Assembly (NCBI RefSeq): GCF_958298935.1
Contig: NC_084937.1
Location: forward strand, 26,173,568 to 26,237,567
From: Phragmites australis
Lineage: Eukaryota; Streptophyta; Magnoliopsida; Poales; Poaceae
Length of the DNA stretch: 64,000 bases
Direction of reading: 5' to 3'
Under the pieces are notes generated by a model. The model saw only the letters and a list, made by a program, of their open reading frames with translations. It was not told the origin of the DNA and searched no databases. This document shows, piece after piece, positions 23,011 to 35,492 of this stretch. Both the position numbers and the translations under genes were made by a program. Numbering within the stretch: position 1 is the first letter of the stretch; every line of letters begins with the position of its first letter.

Positions 23011-24744
23011 GGTGGAGTGGAAGTAACAGGAGCAGCTAACCTCGTCGTTCAGGCGAAAGAAGTACATATCCAAGTTCAGATGCTTAAACTCGTGCAGATA
23101 GATAACTACAGCACTCAGGGCAGATGTAGATTCTTGTTCCTATGCTTAGTAAGGTAGAGAGTGATGTTCCTATGTTCCGTTGTTCAGGCGAAGAAGTTCG
23201 TACCCCAGTTGGGTTGCTTAGACTTGAGCAGATAGAAAGAGCACCCCCAGCAGACGTAGATTCTTGTTCTGTTCCTATGCTCCGTAAGCGAGAGAGTTAT
23301 GTTCCCGTGTTCATCTGGCTATGCTGTTGTTTCAGTTGGGATTGTCAGTGACAAACACACCGTTAGGAACTTGAAATGAGATGTGACCATTCACCGATGG
23401 TCCCTTTGTTAGTTGGATGCCCTTGTGTTTGTTGGATCTGTTCAACCTCACGCTGCAGCTCAGCAGCTGAGCTTTCCCTTTGTTGGCAGGCCTTTCCACC
23501 GAGCACTGTTCACGCGCACAGTGATGCTGCCGTATGGTGCAAGCTTTCTGAGGGGACCGGCTCGGTGATCTTCTCTTTCCCTGTTGATGAGGATCAGAGG
23601 CATTGATACGGCTCTCCATGGATCATCGTGATTGCGCCTTAATTCCCCCATGTGCTTGTGTTGTGGTACACCTGAGCTACCTGCTCGACCGACGCTTGTG
23701 TTGAATCGTTTGGGGCCTCGTTGTTGTCCGTATCCCAGTTATTGCCGTCGCGGTGGTCACGCCTCCTGAAGCAATGGGGCTGTTGGCTGGTCCCGACTCC
23801 CGAGTCGCGGAGCTTCCGGTAGATTGGGTGGCTAGCTGGCTTTGCGTTTCACCGCGGTTTCTTTTAGCTGAGTTGTATAGCGCTGGTAGCCTTAATATTA
23901 ATATAGGTTAAAAAGAAGATTTTTTTATTTATCTATACATGTTGAGTTGATTTTTTATTTGATTGATTAAATTTAAAATTACATAAGCAAATACAAGCAT
24001 GAAGATTATGATTGATTAATCATATAAAAAAGTTTTTTTCACTGATAATAAGCCCACCTACATAAGTTAAGATGTCAGATAGAATAATACTGCATATTTA
24101 TTTCTATTTGATCAGAATAGAATAATATATATGAGCAAACAAACATATTTTTTTAACATTATACATATTTATCGAGTTAGACTAAAAGAGATTTAAACAA
24201 ATAAACACACTTTGGTTGTTCGTTGCCGTGCACCGCCGGCAATTGTACCATAGCTCGTTCTCCGTTGGCCTACTGCCATCTCTCATCTGATTCGTGCTAA
24301 TGTTTTTTAGGCGGCAGGGTGCTCGTCAAAAGGCACAGCAGCGTCACACAGATCCTTCTGGTGGTCGAGTTGGCCTGCGCTGTGCATAATAGTGCAGTGC
24401 GCACGCTATATATTTTTTGAAATCTCTACGACATGCCTTTGGAATTTGTAGTCAATACCAAAACACAGCACAATTGCGGTATTTCTCGTAGGGAAACAAA
24501 GCACGCATCAGACCTTGTGCTAGTAGTAAACTCGTTTCGAACGATTTTTTCCCTCTGGATTTAGAAATCTGAACGGTGCTGTGGAAAGTTCGTTCGTTTG
24601 CGCGCCGGTTCAGCGTGCGCCAAGCGGATCGTCCGAGCGGACCGGGCCCGATTTCGCGAACCGGCCGCTCCCTCGTCGTCTGCAGCGGCGAAACCCAGCC
24701 AAGCATTCACGCGCACAAAACGCGGGAGCCGCCGCGACCACGCG
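23011..24744. other. ASY1 3' UTR and intergenic spacer to TTL
   Basis: Just downstream of the ASY1 stop lies a diverged tandem duplication: copy 1 begins at 23047 and copy 2 at 23182 (period 135), each starting gttcaggcgaa and containing gtagattcttgtt and ctatgct. From about 23900 to 24200 the sequence is AT-rich. From 24560 it is GC-rich and should hold the TTL promoter and 5' leader. No coding gene is seen. Confidence 0.6.
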
Positions 24745-27700
24745 ATGCCGCAAAAGCGGGCAAACCCGCCGCCCGGCGCCGCCGCCGCCGGTGGGTTCGA
24801 GTTCTGCGAGCTGTGCCGCCGCAACCACGACCAGGGCCGCCGCCACCGCTACTTCCCCGCGCACCGGGCCGCGCTCGCCGCCACGCTCTCCCGCTTCCGC
24901 TCCAAGCTCTCCGACCTCCGCTGCGCCTTCCTCGGCGCCACCTCCCCGCCGCGGCGGCCTGGCCTGTGGTGCCCCTTCTGCTCCACGGACCTCGTCGACC
25001 TCGACAGCCGCTCCTCTTGGTACTTGCTGACTACTACTTCTCGTCCCCGTACTCCTAGGGTTTCGGTTTGAGTTTATAAGTGCTGGTCGGTTCCGGTTGC
25101 ATCGAACGTGGATCGCCCTATAGAACATGCAACTGAACACTTGTAGGTTGAACTGTAGTACATTAGGATCAATAGTTTAGTACGGCGTTGGAATCATATT
25201 GGGGTTTCCGGAGTACTGTATCCATTGTGAGTGTAGGAGGAAAAGTTAACTTCGGTTTTCTTCTACTGCAGTAGCAATGCGATTTACCATCTGGCAAGCG
25301 ATGAGCACCTGAAGGGCGTGAAGGATTTCCTGTGGAAGCACCGGGGAGGGACGGATCAGGCGGATTCACTTAGGATTTCAGAGGACGAGCTTGCTAAGGT
25401 GTGTCTTATGCTTTCAATTTTTTCTGCTGTAGGAATTACATGCTGTCCTTTTTTTCATTACAGTCATGTCCAAGGGTCTATTTAGGTATGTTGTTGAGTG
25501 TATTAGTTTGTGCCCTGGACCCCTGGTAGAATGAGATGTTACAGTTCCTGCTTATTCTGATTTTCCTAATTTCAGTGGGAAAAAGGCTGTGAATCCTTGA
25601 GTACAGGAGCAAAGAAAGGGACTCAAGGTCTGGTTGGAGCATCTCTGGGGCTGATGAAAGATATCCAAAATGAATCTACCTCTGACAATTTGGATAGTTT
25701 TGCAAAAACCAATATACCATCTTTTAGTAATTCTGCATCTTATGTTGTTACGCCTTTACAAAGTCCTACCAATGGGGCATATCACCCTATTAGTACAGCG
25801 TGTCATGGAGCTTCCGGTTCTGGAAGTGTTCTTTATTCTGCTCCACATGGAACTGTTGGGCTGCCCATCACACCTTGGGGATTGGCCGCAGCACATGAGC
25901 AGCAGGGTGTGCTGACCACAAACTGGTCCCATAGTACTGATCCTGAAATGGAAGGTAAGAGCGTCAAAATTATTGCACGATTATTGGCTTCTTTTATGTA
26001 TGATTATGTTGCTTGGTTGGTACTTGGCTTATCATATTTCCTTTTTAGGTCATCAATCTACTATCATCAGAAATGGCCCAAACCCGTCAATTTCTTGTTC
26101 TGTACATGTAAGTATGTATCACGTGCACATGGACACGTCTATGCGTCAAGCAACACATAAATCCAGTGAAAATATGACAAACAATCATTTGATGCTTCTA
26201 CATTACTGTTGTTCTTTGTTCAGATATTTTAAATACTCATAGCAATTGAAAAGAGTTTTTATCTAAAAAGAACAATTGCAAAGAGTGCTTTCCATTTACA
26301 CAAAAGAAAAGGTAACCTTATTAAATGTTGTGGGAAGCAGGAGCTTGCACCATTAAGGTATCTCGAAACAAAGGGAATATGCCATACAAATTCAAGCAGT
26401 TTTCTTTAGCATCTGATTTGAGTTTCTCGTCCATGTAGGATTTCCTCAGTTTGCTGTCTATGTTCTGTTTTTGGTCTTGTTTATGTCAACTAGTTACTTA
26501 GTTACTGCTGTAGTGTATAATTTATATTTTGTCTTCACATTACGGTATTGGAGTACAGCACACAAATGGCATTCAATTTCTGTTCGGACTGGTTTCCTTT
26601 AGTCATTTACCCATTTCCTTGCACTGTTCCCCATATCTGAAAAAAAAAAATCTTTTTACCTTCCTAAGTAACAGATTACGATCTCAGTTGGTTCATGAAT
26701 TAGCTATGTTATGCATAGATGGTCCACTATATTCAAGGTTTATGAATGTGTCAATTGGAAATGCTGTCACTACATTAGCAAATCTTGCACAGCATTGTGG
26801 TTTTGTAGTTTCAGAATGATAACAAATATCCTTTTACGAAGAAAGGGTTTCTTTTGTTAGTTTTTAGAAGTTCCTGTATCCTAAAAGAAGCAATATTGTT
26901 TGTAAGACTTTGACACAAAATTCCATATATCCTAATGGTCTAGCTTTTCGTTTTGTTTTCTCCTCCTGTATGCATAATTGTTTGCTTGATTGATACACAA
27001 ATGTTATCTTTGCAGATTCAACAAAACCACTCTGGAGGATATTTGAACAATGGTATTGGATGCATTCGCTATTTTATTTTGTCCTGTGAAATTTGTCCAA
27101 GCAATTACTAGTCTGAGTGCGATTTTTTTGGCAACTTTAGCAAGTGGAAGTGATTTATTTTGGTCCTTACGAGAATTCTGAGACAACATCATTTATTTTT
27201 AGGTTCAAAAGCAAATGTGCATACTGGTGCTCCTCCTCCTTGGTTAGAAGCTAGCGAGCATGATCCAAAGAGTTTGTCACTCAGCAAATGTAGTCTTCCT
27301 TCTTCTCGGAAAGGGAAATCAAGGAAACTCAACCCAAAGCGGGTTGGTGCTGCATGGGCAGAAAGAAGAAGAGCTGAAATGGAAATGCAGAAGCGAGGCG
27401 AAATTGTTCCAGAAACATCTGATTCTAGTTGGCTCCCTAATTTTGGTGGCGTCTGGCAATCTGGCACAAGAAAGGAATCAAAGAAAGAATTTGAGAAAAA
27501 CCATAAGCTTCATGACAGGAAGGGTAACCATGAGTTATCCTTGGAGATAAAACCATATATCAGCAAACGGATGGTAAATTTGATTTCTCACTTCTCCATA
27601 TTTAACTCAATCACCTCAACTTTGTGTTTCTTGTTAGCTGTTAGCAAATAGTTTGTGACTGGCTGTCATTTTTCAGCCTTTACAACATTGAGACTATATA

Positions 27701-28337
27701 ATGTGCTTTTGGGTATTCTACCATATTCTACCACCTTATGTGTATGCAATAACTCAGTTATCCTGTTGACAGCTTGAAATAGTGACATTTCCTTTATTCG
27801 GTGTTAAGTTACAATCTTTATAGCAGCACAGGTTGCTCTAGCCGCTTTACTATTTTTGTATTTTTTTATTTCACCTGCTTCCTGATGGGAGGAGAAACAT
27901 TAATCATCATGTTAGTTTTTGGCCTTGTGCTTGTTATGCAAAAGAGAATTCTGATTTGCCAGTATCGACTATTTAGTTAGATCAGCCATTCCACCTTGGT
28001 TTAGTTATAAAGCAATTTGAAGTATCGTGTGGGCATAAGCTAGAAGGCTATATGGAACGCATATGCAGCGAGATATAGCTGCTTCAATAATGAATTAATG
28101 ATGAAACAACTACTCGCGAAATCAGGATTTATCTTGTGAGAATTTATCCCCTTGGTGTTTTTCCTGTAACCGTTGGGATGTCAGCCTTCACAATGCGTAC
28201 GCGGTCATTTACTTTTCTTTATTTACTGCGTTTCTGATTATTTGTTTGAATGTATTACATACCATTATTTGACTTTCCTCTTGCAGCGTGTAGCTTATGA
28301 TAAAGCTGAACAACTCGACAGCGTTCTGGAACAGTAA
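24745..28337 (+). CDS. TTL: TITAN-like zinc-finger protein, plant CENATAC/CCDC84 homologue (minor spliceosome)
   Basis: Seven exons in phase give 432 residues: 24745-25019, 25272-25398, 25576-25954, 26049-26107, 27016-27052, 27203-27573, 28287-28337. An N-terminal zinc finger uses C21, C24, H28 and H34 (FEFCELCRRNHDQGRRH). A second cluster has C76, C79, H98 and H104 (LWCPFCSTDLVDL, YHLASDEHLKG). The middle is Ser/Thr-rich and poorly conserved. The conserved C-terminal block at residues 369-390 reads WLPNFGGVWQSG then KKEFE, the hallmark of the CENATAC/CCDC84 family. It is preceded by KRVGAAWAERRRAEMEMQKR, a basic helix. Animal CENATAC binds the U4atac/U6atac snRNP and helps splice U12-type introns; Arabidopsis TTL is needed for embryo and endosperm nuclear division. 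All its own introns have U2-type GT-AG ends. The start at 24745 lies just before the first zinc finger. Confidence 0.9.
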
Positions 28338-28404
28338 ACAGATGTACTGCCCTTGCCAAATGTTAATGGTACGAATCTATTTGTAATGGTAAAGGATAGT
28401 AAAT

Positions 28405-28931
28405 TAGGGATGAAATCAGATCGAATATGGACGGATATGACTTATCTTATATTCTATCTCATTTTTTATATAAGAGTCGGATATGAATAGTGTTGGATAA
28501 TTATTTATTCATCCTGTATCATGTCCTATATTTTTTTAAAAAAAAATCAGAGTTGGAATGAATAGTACCACAAGCTGTGAGTTAGTCGGATAGATGAAAT
28601 TTTTTAATTTTATTTGTATCCTCTCACAACACATTAAATAGTATAAGGATGTAATCAAATCGAGTACTCAATATTATATGTTTACGGATGTGTCACAATC
28701 TACTTGTATATTATCATGTTTTTATATGAAAACATAATAGGTTTTCTTGTAACATCTAACATTAAGTTACTTTGGATAGATACTAGTTATCATGTATCTT
28801 ATTTTATTTTATTTCTTGAATTTGAATATATATAGAGAGAGAGAGAGTATTGGATAGCTATTGTTACATCCTATATTTATTTTGGAAGTCTTCAGACGGG
28901 TGGGAAATATCCATCTTGTTTTGATCCCTAA
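28405..28931. repeat. AT-rich MITE-like element downstream of TTL
   Basis: The left end ttagggatgaaatcagatcg and the right end read on the minus strand (ttagggatcaaaacaagatgg) form an imperfect terminal inverted repeat. The interior repeats gga-tat-ga type motifs (tcggatatgaatagt, agttggaatgaatagta). This resembles a frequent AT-rich grass repeat with TTAGGGAT ends. No target duplication could be defined, so the ends are approximate. Confidence 0.45.
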
Positions 28932-30655
28932 TCTAAACTCTTAACTTGCACATCAAAGACTTGGAAATCACATGTTTCACCGAACCGTTTCAGAAATCTA
29001 CATTTGCCATTAACAGATGAACTCCTGCCTTTGCTTTCCATCAATAGAAACGCTGCAGCAACTTTCGAACACGCAATTCAATGTCGTCAGCAATCAATGT
29101 GATATTGGTTACTAGTACCTCTACTATACTAGTTGCAGGAGTTATGGAAATGATTGGAGCAGCTGTTCCTTACTTTCTGCTCACTGTTTGGCACTTGCAG
29201 ATGGATGTCATGTGTCTGTGCAGAAGAGCTGCTAGGGCACAGCCGATCGCTTCCATGTCTGCCCATGGCTGGAAGGTCATATACGGGCTGACTATGCGGA
29301 ATCCTAAGCAGATATTGATAAGAGAGGCACTATTTCTCGCCATGATGTATTGTCCTCAACCCAGAAGTTCACGCGAGCGCGGTGGTTCCTCGCAGTGGGC
29401 GAGTAGCCGGGTTGGGAGTTTGACTCTCGACGTTTGTATCGGGGCTTGTCATTAGAATAATTTTGTTCTCTCACGTATGGTGTCGAAGTGTAATGTGATG
29501 TGCTTATTATGTGCGGAGTCTTGGTTAGTTTTAACTATCAATGTGACTTTTTAGCTGTGCGTAGTTGTAGATCTAGACGTGTATGTAAGGTGTGAACAGA
29601 TGTGTGTTGAGTGAGGGGTGCGCGCGCATACGAACAGATGCTACTCTTCGTCCTAGTAGAGAGGCTTAAAATTAAAAAAAAAAACACAGAAGTTCTCCAA
29701 AAATATAGACCTATGTAGTCTTCGTAGAATATTGGTCAGTGCCTTGTGCGTCCAACAATGTGGCTGCTAGACCGTTCCTGCCTTGGTGACGTGCATCTGG
29801 TTCACTGATGACAGCAATCACCAGTGATTGGATTTTCCTGACAGAGGAATCTTGGAACGTGGATAAGTGACTGTTGATGATTGGTACCAGAAATTGACTT
29901 GGATAGCCGTCTCCTTTGCGTTCCTGTTTTGTTCCCCGTTTGGCACGATTGGAGAGAAAGTGACTGGGTTTTACTGGACTTGCTTGCCAGATGATTTATG
30001 GTCCGTGCGCTTTGTAATGCAGTCAAATGATTTTTTGCTGGTTAGATGATCAGTGTTTGCGATTGGCCTGTAGCTCTTTGATCGATCGAAAGAACCAATT
30101 GCAAGTCATCCAGACGGGAAGGATCGCTGATAGCCGTCACCGTAGCGAATGATTATTCTTTTCCTGCACGATGTCAATGTTGCCTGTAACTGTAAACGAA
30201 CTCGAGTCTCACAGTAAGGATGCCTATGCAACCACGAAGTACCGGACAGAGAGACCGGCTGTCGGCACGGTAGGACAAGTCGCCGTCCGTTGTCTTTTTG
30301 CTTGTGTTGTTCGTTTGCCAGCGTGCACAGGTGCACGCAGTGACTCGGCGTGAGCTCTCTGGCACACATTCGTGGCCGGCCCTAGAAGTCGCTGCAGGAA
30401 GCACAGTAGACGTGAGAGCTACAAGAAACTTCTCATCGAAGGGGAAAAAAAGTAAAGCAAAACAAATGATCAGCCTAGTGTTTCTTATCTTTTTTTTTTC
30501 TTTGCGGGTAATGATCAGGCCTAGTTTGGAACTTGTATGGACGGAAAGAGAATTTTGCGCCACGCGTTCACAACGGCAAATCATCCTGCGTCCTAATTAT
30601 GTACGGTGCGTAAACTTCACATGATCACATCACCATATTTGACACAGTTTTCGTT
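28932..30655. other. Intergenic, no supported gene
   Basis: Mixed composition, including an open frame at 29081-29455 that shows no domain I recognise and no coherent neighbouring exon. Around 30340-30600 both strands have open frames of similar length, which argues against coding. Nothing else is supported. Confidence 0.5.
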
Positions 30656-30663
30656 GACACTAG

Positions 30664-30819
30664 CAGGGGCGAAGCCAGCAGCCATACCAGGGGGTGCACG
30701 GCCCTTACCGCTGATCGTATGAACAGTAAATTACTGTTCAAGCTAGCTATAATTAGCAGCGTTTTTGGATCGGAGAGGGTGCCGGTGCACCCACACACCA
30801 TAACGTGGCTCCGCCACTG
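30664..30819. mobile_element. 156-bp hAT-type MITE with 8-bp target duplication
   Basis: The 8-mer gacactag flanks the element exactly (30656-30663 and 30820-30827). Termini are inverted: caggggcgaagccagc on the left and, read on the minus strand, cagtggcggagccacg on the right (12 of the first 14 match). Eight-base duplications and CAGGGGCGGAGCC-type ends are typical of a widespread hAT MITE class of grasses. It is too short to code for anything. Confidence 0.85.
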
Positions 30820-30827
30820 GACACTAG

Positions 30828-33800
30828 TTTTTGTCTACCAAACATGCACCTCCCAGTATAGTTTTTTTTTAAGAGCAGGCTTGGTGTTTAACAAAAGATA
30901 GCGTAAAGTATTTACATAAAATTGTATAAAGATTATAGGTGCTTAAATATGATTAATTATTTTGTTAGCACTAATAGAAACAGTTGTGCTTAAGTAAGCA
31001 TTTGTCCTCTGTCTAAACACTCATCCTACTGCAGTTGAGAAAAATATCCAACTTTTTTTCCATAAACACATTCTCCAATCATATTACTGTTCATGCTCTT
31101 AGCATCCAGCACGAAGGAAGAGAGAAATCCATGATGCATACTCTTAGCATCCAGCACGAAGGAAGAGAGAAATCCATGGCAGCAGGCATCAACCAGCAAA
31201 CCGGCGCGCCCCTCGAATTGCAGAGCAACCACCAGTTGGTGATCCACATAAAAGCCCCCTCTTCCCTCGTCGTTCTCGCAAAATTTCCAAGCACGCGATG
31301 TGCCCCGACAGCGACCGGCCGAGCCGTCGCCGTCGCACGCACTGTTTCGGCAGGCGCCGCACGCGCGGGGATCGACGCTGCGATGGCGTCCCCTGCTGTG
31401 GAAGACGGCGACGGCGACAAAAGATTGATCGCTACGTGAGAGACCCCCACCCCGACGACGTAACGCGCCGGGCGCGCGGTCGATCCGGTCGCCGTCGTCG
31501 CCGGCTAGCAAGGTGAAAAAGGTGGCATGCTAGCCCTGCTGGGTGGTTTGCGGGCGGCCCGAACACACGGTGAACGTCCCGGTCTGCCATCGAGATGTGG
31601 ATCCTGATAACGACGGTTCGAGGAAAACTATGTGCAATCGTTTATCATCGTGTGAAAAGAGTTTTTCCCGGTTTGAGTGGCGGCGTTGGAAAACAAGAAT
31701 GCGGGGACGTGAGACTGCGGAAGAGGGGATCGGTCGGGGGGCTTGAGCCTTCGGTCTCACACAACGTCAAAAGATTTCTAGAAGATTTTGGAAAGAGGGT
31801 TTGATGTTAAAAAAAGACTACGAAAGAGACGCCGTGGTCTCGCGTATGTAAAATAGGAACTTCAGAAAGAAAGCACGTAAATCTCATGGGTGAGGCATGT
31901 GGAAAATATCTTAGCTACACTATACCTATACAGTGGCAAAATTAGAATCGAAATAATAATAGTGTACTACAGTGAAAACTTAACCTAAACGATACAAATA
32001 ATTTTGATTTACCCTGTAGCTACCCACCATTCTAATATATTTCATCCAACTTCGTCCCTGCACCTATACATTATGAACCTGTTCTCATTTTCTTCGCTAC
32101 AGTTATATCTCAACCTCTCTCTCATCGTCCACACCACTGTAGCAGCTTGTTTTGTGGTCCTCCCCTCCCCTCCCCTCCATCCATGATCCATCCATCACCG
32201 ATCGATTGGCACATTGAAGGCGCACAGTAGACGTCTGGCTCCTGCACAGCGGGAGGCAATCCAACAGTCCATTGATGAATTCGGATCCCACTTGCCCGCC
32301 ATATTTCCTGCCACTCGATGCAACAACGCATGTGTTGTTTTTTTTTTTTTTTTTTTTTGAGTTACACGGGGCCGGGGTAAGAAGGAGACGCATGTGGTTT
32401 CGTATTCATTTCATCCGCAGTCGTACGCTGCTAGCTAGCTACCACCACCATGCTTTCTGATTACTGTTACCCTCGCGCCAGAAGAAGAAAAAAAACTTCC
32501 TCTAAAATTACTACCAAGACACGGCAAGCATGTGATTATTTTTACCCGTCTGGTGAAATTGAGATTGAACATATTTTACCCAACAAGAAAGGAGTTGCTT
32601 GTATTTTCTCGAGCAAAAAGTACATGCATGCAAATTACTTTTGGTGTGAAACTAGAGTGCTTTAATTTGCTGCAGCTAGCGACGGACGCAAGGTGGACGG
32701 CTAGCGAGCTCATCTTCTTCTTACTCTCCCTCTTCTTATGTCTTCTACTTCCTATCTCTCCTTCCTCTTTGCAGAGCACAAGGGAGTACAGTGGCTCGAG
32801 CCCCGCGTCTCTGAAGATCCGTCCCTGCTGCTACTGTTATATTTCGTGCAAGTTTTAGAATAAAATCGTTCTTCAGTTGCCCATGATTCATTTCATTTTG
32901 TATAGCTGCGTTGATCGATTTTGGCGGTTCAGTTGCTTGTTTCGCCCATGCACGATGATAATTGCAATCTCATGGTCGTTCACAACACAGAAATTGATGG
33001 TCTAACAGTGAACAGTTGATCACAGTCACGCCTTGACGATCGGCATTAGCTTCACACGTGTGGCAATCGGCTGTTGCTTGTGTCAATGCATGCATGCGTT
33101 TCTGGACAAGCCAATCAGCTTTGCCTGCTACCACGCTGTACGTACTTGTTCAGCTAGCTCGTCAAAGACGTGCGAAATCGCAACTGTGTGGTATATGAGC
33201 ACATCACGAATAATGTGTCAAAATCCAAAAGCTCGAGAGAAATGTCAAAAGCACTGGTCATTTGGAGGCGACGACCAAATGAAAAACAAAAATGGAGGCG
33301 ACGACATTCGTCGATGCTGAAAGCCTTGCGTGAAACACATGCACGGAATCGTGTTTGATTTTGGCCGGAAACTGATGATTGCGATCTCGTTCGAATTGCA
33401 ACCCACTAGATGGAATTGGTAAGTTTACAGTCGAGGGAGTGGTCATCGGTGGAGATGTATTATAAAGTGCAATTGGTTGAGACGTACCTTATCTATCAGA
33501 CTATAATACTTCGGGTGCTTTTGATTTGCATCTAAATTTGTCACGTCTAAATTTAGTCACGCTATAGATTTTAGTCGGTTATTTGGTTGACTGTCACAAC
33601 TATAATAAGCTACTCTTTATTAGTCATCTAGTCTTACACATCATTTACTTAATTTTTTAACTAACTTTGTCACACTTGTAGCTATTTTTTTTTTTACTAT
33701 ACTTTTTACGACAAGCCGTACTTTGCTAACATTAGGTATTGCAAACTTAGGTGTGAAGGCACCAACCAAACGTACTCTTTTAAAAAGCTCGTGACTTTCT

Positions 33801-35492
33801 AGTGATATTTTTTTTCATAATTGTACGCTGTTGTGGCATAATACTAATTAATAATACTAGTAATGCACAAAGCAAAATAGAAAACAAAAAAGGACAAAGG
33901 GGCAAAGAAGGAAACATCATATAACATATCACTCCTTTCCTCCTCCATGTTTTGAAAAATAAAGGCCACATGATGCCCTATCATGGTAGTGCAATCTTTC
34001 ACCTATCATCCCTACATTCTTTTCTTTTTCTAGAGCCATTGATCCTACATATACAAGAAGTCAAGAACTCCTAAAAGGAGCAAACAAACAAACCAGCCCC
34101 ATGTCCTTGTGGGCCACAGGTCAGGCTGCCACAGATTCCCTTCCATGCACCCACAAAAGTGTTTCAGTTTACAAAATCACCACATTCTCAGGAGTCAGGA
34201 TGCAGTGCTTTCATAGGTGGAGCCAATACATAAGCTAATGATATACAAGGTTGATTAAAAAACTGTGTACTTGTGATGGAGAAATGGACCATGGACCAAC
34301 CCTCTCTTTTCTTTAAGGGATCAGGGATCTGGAGAGATGCTGTTGGAACTTGGAACATTGCTAGCAGTATCTTGAACTGAGGAGGATTACTAAAGAATTA
34401 TTAAACTAGTGTTCAAGTGCAACTTTGCTCAGAGAGTTTTTATATGGAGTCAGATTGTGTGGTCTACACACGTAGTTAGTAGTTTTGTGACCTTTGTCAA
34501 TAAGATATTATTAAATGTCCTAATCTCTGACAAGGGAAGAAGTGTCAAAGGCAATAGAATATTTCTTGTCTATGCAGGTCGAAAAATTCTCTCAAAATAT
34601 TGTTTGGACATCAAGTACACGCATTTGGCATGAAACTAGCTATCAGACATGAAGAAGCATTAAGTCAACCAACAGATTAACCCAACAACAAGCACTTGTA
34701 CAATCCTGACATGGTGCTTGGAACTTCACACCTGAGTGAACGAGATGCACGATGAGGGCATAATTGGGTACGGAATTTCCCAAGAAACAGTTTAAACCCC
34801 ATTAATGGGATTTCTTTTGATATAGTAGGAAATAAACCATCGTCGTGAAAAAATTGCATTCGAAACAGGAATACAAATATTTCCTATATTCCAAACGAGC
34901 CGAAAGTCCAATGAGTCTGATGCGTTTCTAATTTTCTATGCATCATGCAAAACATTTAGAGTTCCAGAGGAGAGGACTTAAAAAAACAACTAAGATTAAA
35001 AAAATAGTATTGACATATTTTACATGTTTTACAATAAGTAACATATAATAGACCATTCGTAAGTTCCATAAGTTCGATCACAATTTGAACATATGACTTT
35101 CTTAAAAAGAAACAAACATCACTTTTCGATCAGTCCAAATCCTATAGACTATTTAAGAATAGAAAATTCACAATCATACCTAACAGAAACATCAACAAGA
35201 GTTTACAACCGCAATCACAATCCCCAGTAAAAACACAGTAAAGACTGTTGTCCAAGCAAGAAACACCAATCTGCTCTACTGCAGCTCCTCACTGATGCTA
35301 ATTTGATAAACCCATCCCCCACTCACCAAACCTTGCTAACAAGAAGCCAAGCAAGTAATGCCTCTCAATGGCAAGGGTCAAAGCCCCCAACCAAACCAAC
35401 CCCTCCCCAATAATTGCAGCACAAGGGCTCCATGGTGGTGCTAAAGGATGAACATGGCCCTGGCGCTGCTGCCCCCACCCCCCATCATTCAT
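30828..35492. other. Intergenic, repeat-derived, distal upstream region of SPL18
   Basis: A 45-bp unit starting ctcttagcatcc is tandemly repeated at 31096-31140 and 31141-31178. A GC-rich patch lies at 31290-31520. A run of about 20 T sits at 32339-32358. A MITE-like block at 33513-33776 has loosely matching ends (gggtgcttttgatttg and, on the minus strand, gagtacgtttggttgg; 11 of 16). The last 1.4 kb are A/C-rich and could hold distal SPL18 regulatory DNA. No gene is supported. Confidence 0.45.

Noticed and set aside
29081..29455. 124-residue open frame downstream of TTL
   Set aside because: No recognisable domain, no flanking exon or promoter, and surrounded by repeat-like sequence.
31035..31439. 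134-residue open frame with an internal repeated peptide
   Set aside because: The repeat is just the translation of a 45-bp DNA duplication, and the opposite strand is equally open.
32339..32358. Poly-T run suggesting a retrogene or SINE tail
   Set aside because: No gene-like or SINE-like body precedes it on the minus strand and no target duplication was seen.
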